A stretch of 64,000 nt of DNA from Daldinia sp. FL1419 (Eukaryota > Ascomycota > Sordariomycetes > Xylariales > Hypoxylaceae). Every line of letters starts with the position of its first letter. Position 1 is the first letter of the stretch. The position numbers and the translations under genes are program-made. The DNA is taken from positions 1 to 64,000 of the forward strand of contig MU623344.1 of the NCBI GenBank assembly GCA_025201765.1. The letters run 5' to 3'. Positions 1 to 11,413 of the stretch are shown piece by piece. The notes under the pieces were generated by a model. It was not told where the DNA came from. It did no database searches and worked only from the letters and a program-made list of their open reading frames with translations.

Positions 1-3000
1 CGATGCACCCAATAAAAACGCTTAGAATTGCGCACGGACGAACTTCCTCTCTCAGAAATAAGGTCAGACACAATATCCCTCACAGAGTTCGGGCACTGCT
101 TGAGCAAGCAATACGGAACCGTTCGATGAATTTAATTTATCGGAACGCGATAGTTGCATTTTGTTCCTCCTTAACCAAGGAATTATGCATTCTGCGGGGA
201 TTATCTCATTCGTCAAAACGGTAGGTTAACCCCCCAGCTTCATGCATGGCGCCATGGAGCAACATCATGGTGGTTTTACCCTATTATATTCCGCTCCGGA
301 GGCACACACACACCCACAGGTCTCCTTGTGGATCTTGAAACGAGTAAGGAGACGTCCGATGGGACTATTTCGCCAGTTTGCACCCCGCTACTATCGTGGG
401 TGACATGGAATGAATGAGAACAACCGGTAGGTATCGTTAGTTGACGGCGGAATAGTGATATTTATAAGAGCTATCCCGGCAGCCCGGCTATGATGCTGAC
501 CGTAGGATAATCCCCAACGAAGCCAAGACTAAAAAGAAAAGAAAAAGGAAGAGAGTAAAAAAAAGGAAATGCCATTTCATGATACACAAACAGCGAACGC
601 ATCGACCCCGGCGAATGACCAGATCGTCGGAGGAGTCTATCGCCGAACTAAGCTAACTAACCTACATGGAGCTATGCAGAAGATGGTGTTTGATTCTCAA
701 GGATGCAGGGTTTGCCTTGTTTGAGATCTTAGGTTCTGGCTTTGCGTGCTTACACACGTCCCAAGCCTCTCCCGGCAAGATTGCCTGTTGGCTGAAGAGG
801 TCATCTGTGAAATGGATTGGTTTCTGATTTAATCATCGAGAGGAGGTCGGTAGCTTGTTAAAGAACCGACTCGTCGATTTCCTCGCCAGTGGCACCAAAC
901 CCTGATAAAATTAAAACGTGTCTATCAACCATTGTCGATACACTATCCGACATAGCACAGCCCAACGACCCCCCACGATGTTTCACTGTTGAACAGCGCC
1001 CTCTGAGACTTTAGGTGTCTAGAATTCTTCCAGATCGACGTCTCGCCCAGTATGTGTAGGTAGTTTCTATCGAGGCTAGCCAAGAGAAATCAAGTGCCAC
1101 GTAGCTTATCGTCCGGGAGGGAGATTGGTTCGACGAGCCCCAGTAATGTACTTCTCGCTCACCGACAAACGGCCTCATAATAATGATTGACTTACGTTTT
1201 ACCTAAGGCAGTCCCATGATCCAGAATTGGATGGCCACAAGAAACGGTTTTGTTTGCTCAAACAGGATGTCGAAGCACCCCAAAGTTGCGTTAAACATGA
1301 TACCGTACTCTCGGGAGAGGGTCGACGGCTCCGCATGGGATCGTCGCTTTCAAATATGGAAAGTCGTGGGAGTTCTGTGCACACCCTTATCCTTGCTTTC
1401 GACCCATGCCTAGTACAGATACCTGCCCTAAGCCAACAGATACGGATCTGTACACTACTAAGTGCTCTATCATATCATACACTAGCATGTTCCTAAAATG
1501 CATTACTCCATACGCGTCCCGGATTTATCAGGACTTGATTCTCGAACAGACTAAACAAAGGTAGTAAGTATCTTAGCGCAGCGCGTTACATACCCAAAAT
1601 GACTACGCAACATCATAGGCCATTATGTCCGGCAGCGCGAGGTCCCCGTACACGTGTACTTAATGCCTGTCGCCTGCTACCGCGGAGTGCATTTGCCAAC
1701 CTGTAAGCACAGATCAGACGCATGGCTTTGCCGTAGGGCGATATGGGAAACTCACAGACCAGCCAAAATCCATTGGCCTTTGATAGGAAGAGCGGTGACC
1801 CGCGTGCTTCTCCAGTCACATGCTATGTGCTTACATATGCATGAGTATTCGACAAGGCCTCGCTGCAAGGGAGATTGAGGCTTTCGGTATGTACGGTGCT
1901 TTTCGGGAAGGGAATATTTACTTCACGACAGCTTCCCAACCGACTATTTTCACACCGTAAGTATTTTCGTACCCACGAGAGTACCGGATCTATAGTTTGA
2001 TAGGAGGACAATGCCAAACACTATAAGATCCCCGGCCACATTAATGACCTAGTTAAATATGAACTAGTAAATCCATTAGATTCCTAAAGAATTTGCCAAG
2101 GGCTATGTGGATTTAGGCAACCGAGACTCGAGACCTTTCGGCCTCTTCACTGTAAATTATGCTCGTTATTTCCAGCTCCACCCCCGCAGGCACGGGAAGG
2201 AAGCGGCCCCGAATCCAACGTCTATCGTTCTATACTCCGCGGCTTGGCTCCATTTTTACCGGGAGAGCCGGACACTCCGCTTGCTTGACCCGAGATAAGG
2301 AAACTACCCAAATACCTAGAGTAAACTTGGTGATTATCACTTACATGTTTGCCTTTATGTACCAATATATGCGCGGTCAAGATGAAGCATCTACGCGATA
2401 AAGAATATTTAAGTCGTCTCCTGTGCCCATGCGCGCCTAAGAATACAAATGCTGGTTTTTAGTTGCTTAATTTTCTTACTATAAAGTAAAGCGTAATTTG
2501 AACTAAGAACTCAACGCCGATCCGCTTTTCCGTACCCACTTGAACCGCGCGCGCATTTATTTTCCGACGATGGAGATGACGATCGTAGAGAGATCGTTAG
2601 GTAATAACGTCGCTAATGCCCTGCCAAGAGTGGAATTCACTCCGTTGAGGCTGCTATTCGAAAGAGCCTAACGCGCCAAGAAAATACGTATGTAGATCAG
2701 GGCTCGTATTGTTTATATTCTGATATATCTTTCTAATATTCGGTGGTTTTATTCAAGGTACTAACAATTGTGCTGATACACGGGGACTTGCTAAAAAAAG
2801 ATAGCCTATATTTGAGTTATACTATTAACCTATTAGCTACCTAAGTAGTCAATAATGTTAAGAATATCCTTTATGGCTCAATATTTCACCCCGATGGTAA
2901 GACGATATTAGGAGGTATAATTCGATCCGAACCTGGGCGTGGGCGAATTCGTTAAAAGCCAACGGCAACTGACGAAATATAAAGCTTGAGGCCTCTGGAC

Positions 3001-3438
3001 AAGATTAGATAATTGTCTGTTCGTAATAGGACTTAAGTAAGTTGATTAAGTATAATTTATCAAACAGGACTTTATTAAAATTATTTAGGTCTGTATAAAC
3101 CGTAAGAGGCCCGCTAGTTGAATAGATATAGAGCTTTGACCAAGTAGGGAGTATCGTCTCAATTAGCCTGAGATAAACTTTTACGATTGAAGTCTTAGCG
3201 GTCTTCGGTCAGGACCATTTTCGTTGCTATAGCGAAGCCGTGTTGTCAAAATCGTCCTCGATGAAACTTGGGATATGATTTAGATTTACGGGAGTCCATC
3301 TAAGAAGATGTCTAGGTGGATAGCTAGTCTAACTATAAATTTGTAGGTACTATATAAATCTGGCAAACCTCCGCCGGATATGGGTTCTCAACCTCACCTG
3401 TCATCTACATATAGGACCCAATATGTCGAGTAGGTAAC
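1..3438. other. Gene-poor, partly AT-rich region
   Basis: I see no credible gene here. All open frames are short (under 95 codons), overlap on both strands and show no recognisable domain. From about 2400 to 3430 the sequence becomes visibly AT-rich and dense in TA dinucleotides and stop codons, which is how repeats mutated by fungal RIP (C-to-T in CpA) look. No intact transposon frame, terminal repeat or target duplication could be made out. Confidence 0.5.
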
Positions 3439-4138
3439 ATGGAGTCGATTTACTGCGATATATTCATGTTTGGCATTTTTATTCTCTTCTACGCTTTCGT
3501 AATGGACCCATACAACTCCAAAGCCGCCCCCCCTGAGCAATCCGAATCATCGCAACCAAGAATCAAGTCCGGGCCCCTGTCGGACCTTGCTTCTATGCAT
3601 GGAACCTTCCAACAAAGATCACACGGAGGCTACTACATCATGCGGCTATTATGGTTTTACGACCGAGGAAATGTAAGTCCAGGTAAAATATGTTGACCCT
3701 ACATAAATCTACTCGTAGGCTTGTTCGTTGCTTACTCTCTGTTAGATGCCGCGAGAACTCCTACCGCACCACCTCAGGTGCATGAGATATCGAGTGGGCC
3801 GCCATCCCATATTACGGGGGCCCGTCAAGTCTACAAGCTTCATCGTATCTCGGAGGGGTCAAGGGAATCCTGTGGTGAAGACCGTTCACCCAGGCTCCTA
3901 CCGCTTTTATTCAAGGAAGGATAACACGAAAGAGTTCGTCTATCTCGGAAGAAAGTACCAACGATTAGGGAGGAGGGAAGCTCGAGCTATTGCCAATTCG
4001 ATGGAGAACGTCATGGGACTGTCGTGGATATGCTTCGGGGACTGGGGCGTAGGCGAATTAATATTATTACAGATGGTGGAATGGATCGTCGAGGAGGACA
4101 CGGGTCATGACGGGGATGATGAGGATAACTGCGAATAG
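3439..4138 (+). CDS. Hypothetical protein, two exons, 208 aa
   Basis: I do not recognise the family. Exons are 3439-3672 and 3746-4138. The 73-nt intron opens with GTAAGT and closes with a pyrimidine stretch and TTAG, and both exons are in phase 0, giving 208 residues. The N-terminus has a hydrophobic segment (about residues 7-22) that could be a signal anchor, followed by a Pro/Ser-rich stretch. The second exon encodes a basic region with aromatic residues and ends in an acidic tail rich in Asp and Glu. An acceptor at 3718 would give an immediate stop and was discarded. The gene stands alone between a gene-poor stretch and a PC-esterase-like gene on the same strand. The clean frame through the splice is the main evidence that it is real. 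Confidence 0.5.
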
Positions 4139-4706
4139 TTTGGGGGTTAGGTATAAGGTTGCACGCCTAGGTGTATACCTCGCGAGCGCAATATAATAAT
4201 AAGGTACCTTATATACGTACCTAGGTACTTACCTACCTACCTTAGGTACCTACCTAGGTATACTACACAATATTACTACCTAATGTTATGTTAGTAGCGA
4301 ATGGCGATGCTTAGTAAACATGTAATACATCGTGTAGTACATCGTGTAGTTAGTGATTCGGTACATAATAGGTGTATGGTGTTACACTCTAAAATGTGTC
4401 TTTATGACTCAAGCGCCTTCCTAAATGCTCATTTCATCGTGACTAAGTTTTCATTTGGCGGGTACCTACCTGGCCTACATAATGCAGTAGCGACGGGTAA
4501 TTACGAATAATGTGAAACTACTACTCTCGTGTTTATATCGTTAGGCCTTTCCCGGTGCCCCTGACCACGGCTTCTCGTTATTGGAATCCCCAACGAATTC
4601 CCAACCCCTTGATATTCGCCATGTGCTGCATATTTCTCTATGAAACCAAAAAATAAACTCTGCAACCAATTTAGCAGCAGGGCAGCAATCTAGTAATCCC
4701 GCTGAT
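4139..4706. other. Intergenic, with TACCTAGGTA-type repeats
   Basis: No gene is seen. The stretch 4201-4262 is built from overlapping copies of the ACCT/AGGT tetranucleotide and the palindrome TACCTAGGTA. At 4327-4350 a 12-base unit beginning CATCGTGTAGT is tandemly duplicated. The last 150 bases probably hold the promoter and leader of the gene starting at 4707. Confidence 0.5.
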
Positions 4707-6071
4707 ATGTCTAGTGCCGGTTCCGAAAACCGTCCCCATGTGCAAATCCACCGAGAAGCTTTTAGAGGACAAGATCACGATCGTCTTCGACTAACGGAAT
4801 GGCTTTTCGGTTTCAGACATAACTTCCTACCACTAACGACTCACGACGGCGAGTATCCACTCCGTTTGCGAAGGATCAGGAGATTGCTGCTCAGATTTTT
4901 CGTGCTCCTTCTTACCGCTCTATTCATTTGTTTCTCGGTTGGGACTGCTCGTGACTCTACGTCGACATTGTGGGCGACGAGACCCGTAAACACTCTACGT
5001 CAATTCAAGCATTACGGAGCCGGATGCGATATTTCTTCCTCGGACCTCTACTTACCTATTGGGTCCGTTTGTCCAGATAAAAATTTGATGTTGACGGCTA
5101 TGTCATCTGGTGGTCGGATCGGTAAGGATGCGCCCTACATAACTCGCGGATGCGATATGCGGTGGTTTAGTTCGTGGGAGGCGTGCGAGATCCTAGGCCG
5201 ATTTTCTCAAGTTATTCTCGTCGGAGACTCTATGCTGAGGCACGTAATTGGAGCCCTGAATATCTTAATCCGGGAGGACGTGGGATACGGCGGGGTTACC
5301 AACTGGAACTTTAACGAGGAAGAAAAGTATGGCGTGAACATAAATATCCTCGAAGCTTAATTAGCCTTGTCGCTGATGTGAAATGATTAGCCGCAAGTGC
5401 TTTTGTAACAGACAATTCGATGTCCGCGACTGCTCTGTCCAGGGTATCTTCAGCACGGCGGATGTCATAAAGCACGACCCCGTAAGTCTCACGTGTCCAA
5501 GACGGATACCGGAATGGAACACGGATTTACGGAGTACGTTTTGCTAATAGGCCCTCATGATGACCTATCGTGTTGATCTTTGATGGCAGTTGAGCAAATC
5601 GTGCGATTTCCCATCCCAGAGGAAGAACACCAGCGACTAGAGAAGGCGATTGACCCCAACCCCTTACAGCGGAAGGCCTTCATCCTTGGTCACGGGCTCT
5701 GGAATAATCTGGAGATAGACCAGGCCGTAAATTGGCTGGATCTGGTGCTGGATACGATCGAATCGAAGACGATGACTGGCACGCGACGGTGGAATCCAAA
5801 CTCCAGAAGAAATATGCCGGTTCTCCTAATGACGCCAAACGCGGCAGGAGACAAGAAGCCAGATGAATGGATGGTTAGTCAGGGAAATAAGGCCCTCGTG
5901 AAGTTTGAGCACGAGATGGCAAACCAGGCGGCCAAGAGGAGAATTGACCATCTAGGGACGTGGAACATGAGCATCCAAGCAACCCTATACGACGGCGTGC
6001 ATATGGATATGCGAGGAAACCTACTGAAAGCTCAGATGGTGTTGAACTGGTTAGATTTATTGGACAGGTGA
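4707..6071 (+). CDS. Membrane-anchored GDS/DxxH PC-esterase-like protein
   Basis: Three exons, 4707-5326, 5391-5533 and 5590-6071, join in frame to 414 residues. The first intron is GTATGG...TTAG. The second is GTACGT...GCAG with a GCTAAT branch point; an earlier GTAAGT at 5482 was rejected because it shifts the frame. Residues 59-79 form one hydrophobic helix after a basic stretch, so a type II membrane protein of the secretory pathway is likely. Gly-Asp-Ser at 173-175 in the context VGDSMLRH, and a late Asp389-x-x-His392, are the catalytic blocks of the PC-esterase/trichome-birefringence-like fold, whose known members act as O-acyl (often O-acetyl) transferases or esterases on glycans. Exon 2 encodes a Cys-rich strip (CFCN...DCS) usual between these blocks. 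The substrate is unknown; a Golgi cell-wall glycan modifier is my inference. Confidence 0.78.
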
Positions 6072-7523
6072 GGCAGCGCCGCCCGTAGATGGACAACTAT
6101 GGCTGGAACCCTCACGTACCTAAGTAATCGGCAGGGGACTTGTAGGGATAAATGTTTCGGACGGCTTTCGCCTTGCATTAAGAGTTCCAAGCAATTTTTA
6201 AATGGGGAATAATTTAGATGGTGGTGGGGGGGATATGGGCACGCCGAATTACCATTATATGCATGCATGCTCTACTGCACAGCTGCTAACAGCGCAAACG
6301 AAGTTCCACTCCTTACCCATGCACGTTAGATACATGACCACCACCACACGATGTAGTATAGACAATAAAGCCATAGTTATTGCTACTCGTACGTACACAT
6401 ACATATGTATGCACATGGGCATAGCGCATAGTCCGTATGATATGGTATAGATGAGATGCAAGGGGCTCCGCCCAATAACTCTGCCCGGAGCCAACTCCAC
6501 ACAAAGTTGGCAAATACCTATGGACGAGATTTGGGAAGAGAAGACGCGTGTTCCGCGTCGTTCCATCGCGGAATAGTCCGCGGCAACGGGTGGGTAAAGG
6601 GTCCATAATGGATATGTACGTACATACGTATTTGTATCTATGCTGCCGACATACCCTGTACATGCAGAGTGACTAGGCTGGGACGTATGTAACTCTACGA
6701 TGCGGCAAGATGTCCTGGCTTACAGCCTAGACACGCAGGCATGCCAGGTAGTGTAGTAGTGTATAGGCAGCTTATGTAGGGTAGGACGAAAGTGGTCTCG
6801 AACCGAGTGTTCTGGGCCGGAACAAGACAAACAAAAAGCAGGCAGGGCGCCCGATTGGGCGCAGGGAAAGAGAGTCCTTAGGACGGCGTATTAAGAACCG
6901 TTTTGGGACGTAGGTACTTTTTTTTTCTTTTTTTCCCTTTTCTTTTCCGGCTTGTGATAGATCAGTTCTTGATGCACGGCGTAGGGCGAGGGGATGTGAC
7001 GGTTCGCACGGCGTATGGGGCTTATTGGCTGCGGCACGGGTTTGCTCCGAGGGTTGTCGTAGCGTGATCACGATCTGGCATGGGGGGGGTTTTTCCCTCT
7101 TTTTCTTTTTTTTTTCTTGGTTGCGCAAGTTGGGGGCTGGAAGAGGTGTTGGATGAGTAGAGGAGTTGGTAGGGTAGATTACGCGGGGGCGGAAGGGGGA
7201 TATGTGAGTGAGTGCTCTCAAGTTACCGGTGTATGTAAGATGGGTAGGGCGTATGGACGAACGAAAGCTACATCTACGAGACCCATCTTATCTCGAACAT
7301 CTTGATTCTCCCGGTCTCAGCTGCCGTTGCATTCGGTTCATACTATAAATACAGCGATGTAGTGGTGCGAAGCACGTGAACGGAAACGATGCTCAGAGGT
7401 CCCTTACATGGCATGGCATGGCATGGCATAGCGTCTGTAACGGATGGCTCTCGGCTTGTGGACTCGGCTCTGACGGGCCATAGCTAGGCCTAGAGCCATG
7501 CTAATTACGGGTATACCCACCGA
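6072..7523. other. Intergenic, low-complexity tracts
   Basis: No convincing gene. It contains TACATACATATG-like alternations near 6393-6415 and 6614-6636, pyrimidine/purine homopolymers at 6918-6950 and 7080-7120, and a fourfold 5-base GCATG-type tandem at 7407-7430. Open frames on both strands are short and of biased composition. Confidence 0.45.
7407..7430. repeat. GGCAT tandem repeat
   Basis: A 5-base unit is repeated about four times without interruption (CATGG CATGG CATGG CATGG). It is an ordinary short microsatellite in non-coding DNA. Confidence 0.85.
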
Positions 7524-7757
7524 TTAGTGGTTCCAACCACCTTCCCCTTTGGATTCGGCCTTGGGAGCTTTCTTTTCGGACGCCATTTGCGCTCTAAGCG
7601 CGTCTGTCTCCCCCGTTTTGGGGGTGGGTCCGGAAGACCGTTTCTTAGGCAGAGACGGAGACGGAGATGCGGCGGGCACGGGATTCTTTCTTAGTTGTTT
7701 ATGCTCCAAGCGACTACGCCTTGTTTTTCTCGCGGAGGAGGTTCTCTGCAGGGGCAT
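7524..7757 (-). CDS. Possible small basic protein, 77 aa
   Basis: An uninterrupted reading frame starts at an ATG (7757-7755) and encodes a strongly basic, Lys/Arg/Ser/Pro-rich 77-residue protein without hydrophobic segments. Its composition resembles small nuclear or nucleolar fungal proteins, but I recognise no family. The opposite strand is also open over the same stretch, so the frame may be an accident of composition. There is no supporting neighbour. Confidence 0.25.
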   Translation of the reverse strand: MPLQRTSSARKTRRSRLEHKQLRKNPVPAASPSPSLPKKRSSGPTPKTGETDALRAQMASEKKAPKAESKGEGGWNH

Positions 7758-7875
7758 TGTTACTAACTTATATGGTGACAGCAACACTCAGGGGTACACC
7801 AGAGAATAATATGCGCATCTTGGTCTGAGCTAGAAGAGTTCTGTTACCCGTTGCCCCGTACGACAATTTGGCTAG

Positions 7876-8836
7876 TTACACGCCGACGCAGACGTTATAT
7901 CCCTCCCATAGCAACTTACACTGCGGCCCGATCAGCGGGTTCCACTTCATGAACTGCGCCGCTGTGATCTTGTACCGCGCCTCGATATTCGCGCATGTGT
8001 CGTCCGAGACGACTTGGTGCCAGCTCTTACACTTGCATATGGACCCGGGCTGGGTTGGCGTGGGATGTACCCTTATGCAATTTGGTGGGATCGCTGTCGT
8101 TATTCTCGGGTACGTGATGGTCGCGTCCTGGGTTTCTATATAGCTCGTTGGCGAGTGAGATTTTTGAGTGTCTCGGGGCTGGAGTGATGGGATAGGAGAA
8201 CTTACCAACACAATAGTGATAGTATGTCTTTAGTCCAGAGCAGTCAGCTCCCACAGCCGGATTCCATCTTACGAACTGAGCTAAGTCTGATAACTTATAC
8301 TTGGACGCGATCTTGGAACAAGTATCGCCTGGTACTGCCTGGTGGTAAGTCTTGCAATTTCTCGTGACACCTATCTGTGTGAGAGTTGGACTAAGAAGGG
8401 CCGAGAGCGTAAATTCGAAACTGTGGTTTAACAGGAGTCTCCCCGGTGTAGTCGAAGATAGATGAGCCTCCAATTGAGGAGCCGGGGTCGTAGTTGGCGT
8501 GTGTCGTCTATGGTCGATCCTGACGCAGTACGAATGGCCAACCTGGATGCCGCTACAATCGGGTTTAACTGACGGGTTCTGGGATCGTATTAGTCGAGGC
8601 TGAACTATAACCCGTAGGTTGGAAGGCAATACCCATCCGATAAAATCGTCGTGAGATAGTTCCCAGTTCTTCTCAAAGTAGTCACAATCGTGAAGCTTGT
8701 TCACGGCTATCTCATAGGATGTACATGCCGGGTGCGTACTTGGGTCAACCGTCCCGTCCTGGTGGGCATTGATGATTCTAGACCCGACACGTGTCGACGA
8801 GAGGAGGATAATGCATGCGTTGCGACCTAGCTTCAT
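7876..8836 (-). CDS. Three-LysM-domain protein (LysM effector-like)
   Basis: Exons on the minus strand are 8836-8633, 8578-8206 and 8135-7876, giving 278 residues. The first intron (8632-8579, 54 nt, GTATTG...CAG) has no stop and could be missed. Removing it restores the LysM core in which an FIGW motif runs straight into NPSVKPDCSG. The second intron (8205-8136) is GTAAGT...ATAG. Three LysM modules follow, each with a Cys-Tyr/Trp-His-like opening, a DTC-like helix in modules 2 and 3, and a W-N-P core with paired cysteines. They are joined by Thr/Pro-rich linkers, and the protein ends soon after the third. LysM modules bind chitin oligomers; secreted fungal forms shield hyphae or hide chitin from hosts and competitors. 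The N-terminus is only weakly signal-peptide-like, so the true start may lie in an upstream exon. Confidence 0.8.
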
Positions 8837-10236
8837 CCTGTCGGTATTGGTCTTAAGCCAATGGATAAGAAATTTCAGCCAGTTGTGTGCTTTCGAAGAA
8901 GAAAACGGTAGCTTAGGTGATCGACATGTAATAGGGTCGCCTCGTCTGAACCTATTGGTTTTTATAGTTTCTGGTCTAGACCGGGAACCTTGGCTTGCGA
9001 GTGCGTCTTGTACACGGTGATGCTATTCTCATAGCATGGCAACCAATGCCTTTTCAGGTGATTTGGAGATCGAGACGATTGCCGCTAGGTGACTGGTGCC
9101 ACTGTATGTAGTTCTGTTCATCCTAGCAAGACAGGAGGGGATTACAAGATGTGCAGCTAGATCAGTCGATCAGATGAGTCTGTGTTGCGAAACACCTCGG
9201 CAGGAGCGGATATAAACATGTCTCAGTTTCGGCAGTAGCTTTGGATAGGGGGGGTTTGGACACCACCGTTATAGGCCACCCATAAAGACCCCATATTGGA
9301 TCCCAAGATCCTCTGGTTTAGGTATAAAGGTGCCAGCCGGAACCTACCTTGTTGGACGGGATTGTTTCATATGGCCTGCTCCCATACGATTCATCTGACC
9401 TCGCCCGTGGTCATTCCCTCGCACATGCTCTGGCTAGGTATGCTACGGGGAATTTATTTCACGTCCTAGCCTCATAGCAAGTTCAAATTACACAAGAGCT
9501 TTAGGCTGAAACAGATGACGACGAGAGCTAGTGGAATCCTCGAGCACGATCGAGAAGGCTCTTGTTCCATACCGAGTTACTACTGGACTAATGTTTTGTC
9601 GTACTAGGAGCCGTAAGCGGTACAGCTGACGGGGAATCATTGTCGTGTATGGGTTTCCCATTGCCGGGTCATTAAAAGTATTGATTGAACTTACGAGAGT
9701 GAACGACGGGCCAGAACGAGCGTGGAGGAGCACCAAATAGTCAATTGAACGTGTTTATCGTCAAGGTGAGTGTCATATTCTCTCCAAAGAATAAATGTAT
9801 ACGGTTTTATTGTTTAATTTATAATAGTAGCTACGTGCCCCATTCGCGCAGGCGTTTACTCTAAGAAAGGGGTAGGAAGAAAGATGTGTAGTAGCCATAG
9901 GTAGGCCTGGTTTCTGATTGGTTAGCCACACATCAACACATGTCCGATGGATTCTTTTGTATATTTTGTAAAGCATATATAATAAAATGGTAGAAAAAAC
10001 GTTATTAACTGCGGAGCAATTTTAAAAATTCGATCGGCTGTGGAAATCGTGGCAGTACTGATAAAATATAGGAGAGTTGATGGTTACCCCTTTACGGCAG
10101 CTTCGCTGCTGCTCGTAGTATTCGCTCTATATTTGACCTCTATATCCTCTAGCGATTCGTAGCATCAAAAGTACCCTATGAGTAGCGAGTAGAGTAGCTA
10201 AAAGTGTTGGAATGTGTGTGGCTGGTATACAGTGAT
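8837..10236. other. Intergenic region
   Basis: No supported gene. The part next to 8836 is presumably the promoter of the LysM gene. The open frames at about 9488-9736 and 9773-9976 on the minus strand are short, show no domain and were not accepted. Confidence 0.45.
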
Positions 10237-10517
10237 ATGATACGCCCCACATCCGTGACCTTTATATATCGTAGATATGCCCATCTATTCTCTAAGATAG
10301 ACTTGATAATACAAGTAACTTACCTCATACATGCGTCCTATTTCAACATCTTCCGCATCGAGAACCCCGATATGGTATACTTCTTGCGACAAGTGGGAAA
10401 AACTGGCCACCTGACAACCTTGAATGTATCTGAGATAAAGGGGTCTAGCGATCTTAGTGATGGTAAAGATAATGGTGACGGTGGTGGTGACGGTGGTGAT
10501 GGTGGTGATGGTGGTGG

Positions 10518-10555
<38 letters not shown>

Positions 10556-10953
10556 CCAAATGGTACGTACGAGCTATCCCATCCTTAATATATGGGATAT
10601 CAGTTCTCTCGAGCGTTGCTGTCATCATTTTAATGGGACTCTCGCGAGATTGGTGGGGTCTTGGTATCGTTCTGGTACTTGCAGCTTCTCGGCTATGTGA
10701 TATTATTGTTATTCGCCGTAGAGCCAAGACGGAGTGGTTTGGTAAACGCGAGCCTCCGTGCTCGACGGAAGATCTTTTCGTGCTTCTCAGCCAAGATCGC
10801 TGGATTAGGATCAAGGGAAAGCTCAATCACGTAAAAGCCGTAACCTCTGGTCAATGGCTCCGGGACGAAGACAGAGCGGAGAGTTGGTTTACTGCCACCG
10901 CCACGCTTGCTGTCTACCTTGCTGCTGCCTTGGTTACTCTTGGCAAATCGTGA
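10237..10953 (+). CDS. Fungal multi-pass membrane protein, apparently truncated
   Basis: The frame from the first ATG encodes 238 residues. The second half is convincing: two hydrophobic helices around WWGLGIVLVLAASRLCDI, then a soluble strip with LLSQDRWIRIKG and VTSGQWLR, then another hydrophobic helix. From memory, this block is common in ascomycete membrane proteins of unknown function, which usually continue for roughly another hundred residues. Here the frame stops right after the last helix. A GTGAGA could be a donor there, but none of the nearby acceptors I tried gave an open continuation. The N-terminal half is less convincing and the start is uncertain. Between the halves lies a simple-sequence insertion coding Gly/Asp repeats and twelve consecutive Asp. 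It may be a decaying copy or a shortened paralogue. Confidence 0.55.
10465..10554 (+). repeat. GGTGAT/GAT microsatellite encoding Gly-Asp and poly-Asp
   Basis: GGT/GAT trinucleotides pass into twelve uninterrupted GAT units (10519-10554), all in frame. Such trinucleotide tracts change length by slippage, so the length of the acidic loop it encodes is expected to vary between strains. Confidence 0.9.
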
Positions 10954-11413
10954 GAAAAGGAATAGGGCGTACTTACCTACTAGTGTATAGGTACCTAACC
11001 GTAGGTAGGTAGGTGAATGAGGACTTCAGTTGTGTCAAATACCTTAGGTACCTAGGTGCTACCGTATAAATCAAACAACTGGGTCTATACCTCGTGAATC
11101 TTTGTGATTCTGTAATGAGCTATAGTCACTTGAAGAGCAACAATGTTACTTCCACACTTCTTGCTCCGTCGTGTGGCGATGTATGTGATAACTCAAGGTG
11201 CTTATTATGAGTTATAGTCCATTGAGTTACCCATTGGGACCCAAGGCCTTTGATTGATAGAAATTGAAGTGCGATAAATATATTATTGACATTCCGGTTA
11301 GAATCTTACTAGATAAGTGCCTGACTACCTAGGTACCTAGATAGGTAGGTAGGTAGGTAGGCACCTAAGTATTGAATAAGTTCCATACCTAAACTTATAA
11401 ACCCCTTCTCTCG
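10954..11413. other. Intergenic, with AGGT/ACCT repeat clusters
   Basis: No gene. Two clusters of overlapping GTAGGTAGGTA and TACCTAGGTA units lie at about 10975-11055 and 11325-11370, flanking a unique AT-rich core. Both neighbouring genes end here (convergent 3' ends). Confidence 0.6.

Noticed and set aside
5482..5589. GTAAGT at 5482 as donor of the second intron of the PC-esterase-like gene
   Set aside because: It is a better consensus donor but leaves the next exon out of frame with every nearby acceptor; GTACGT at 5534 keeps the frame.
6772..7221. 149-codon frame rich in Pro, Lys and Arg on the minus strand
   Set aside because: It runs through poly-pyrimidine tracts, which explains the long frame and the biased residues.
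11325..11370. Telomere-like repeat from the TAGG units
   Set aside because: The unit is TAGG or AGGT, not TTAGGG, and the arrays are short, dispersed and internal.
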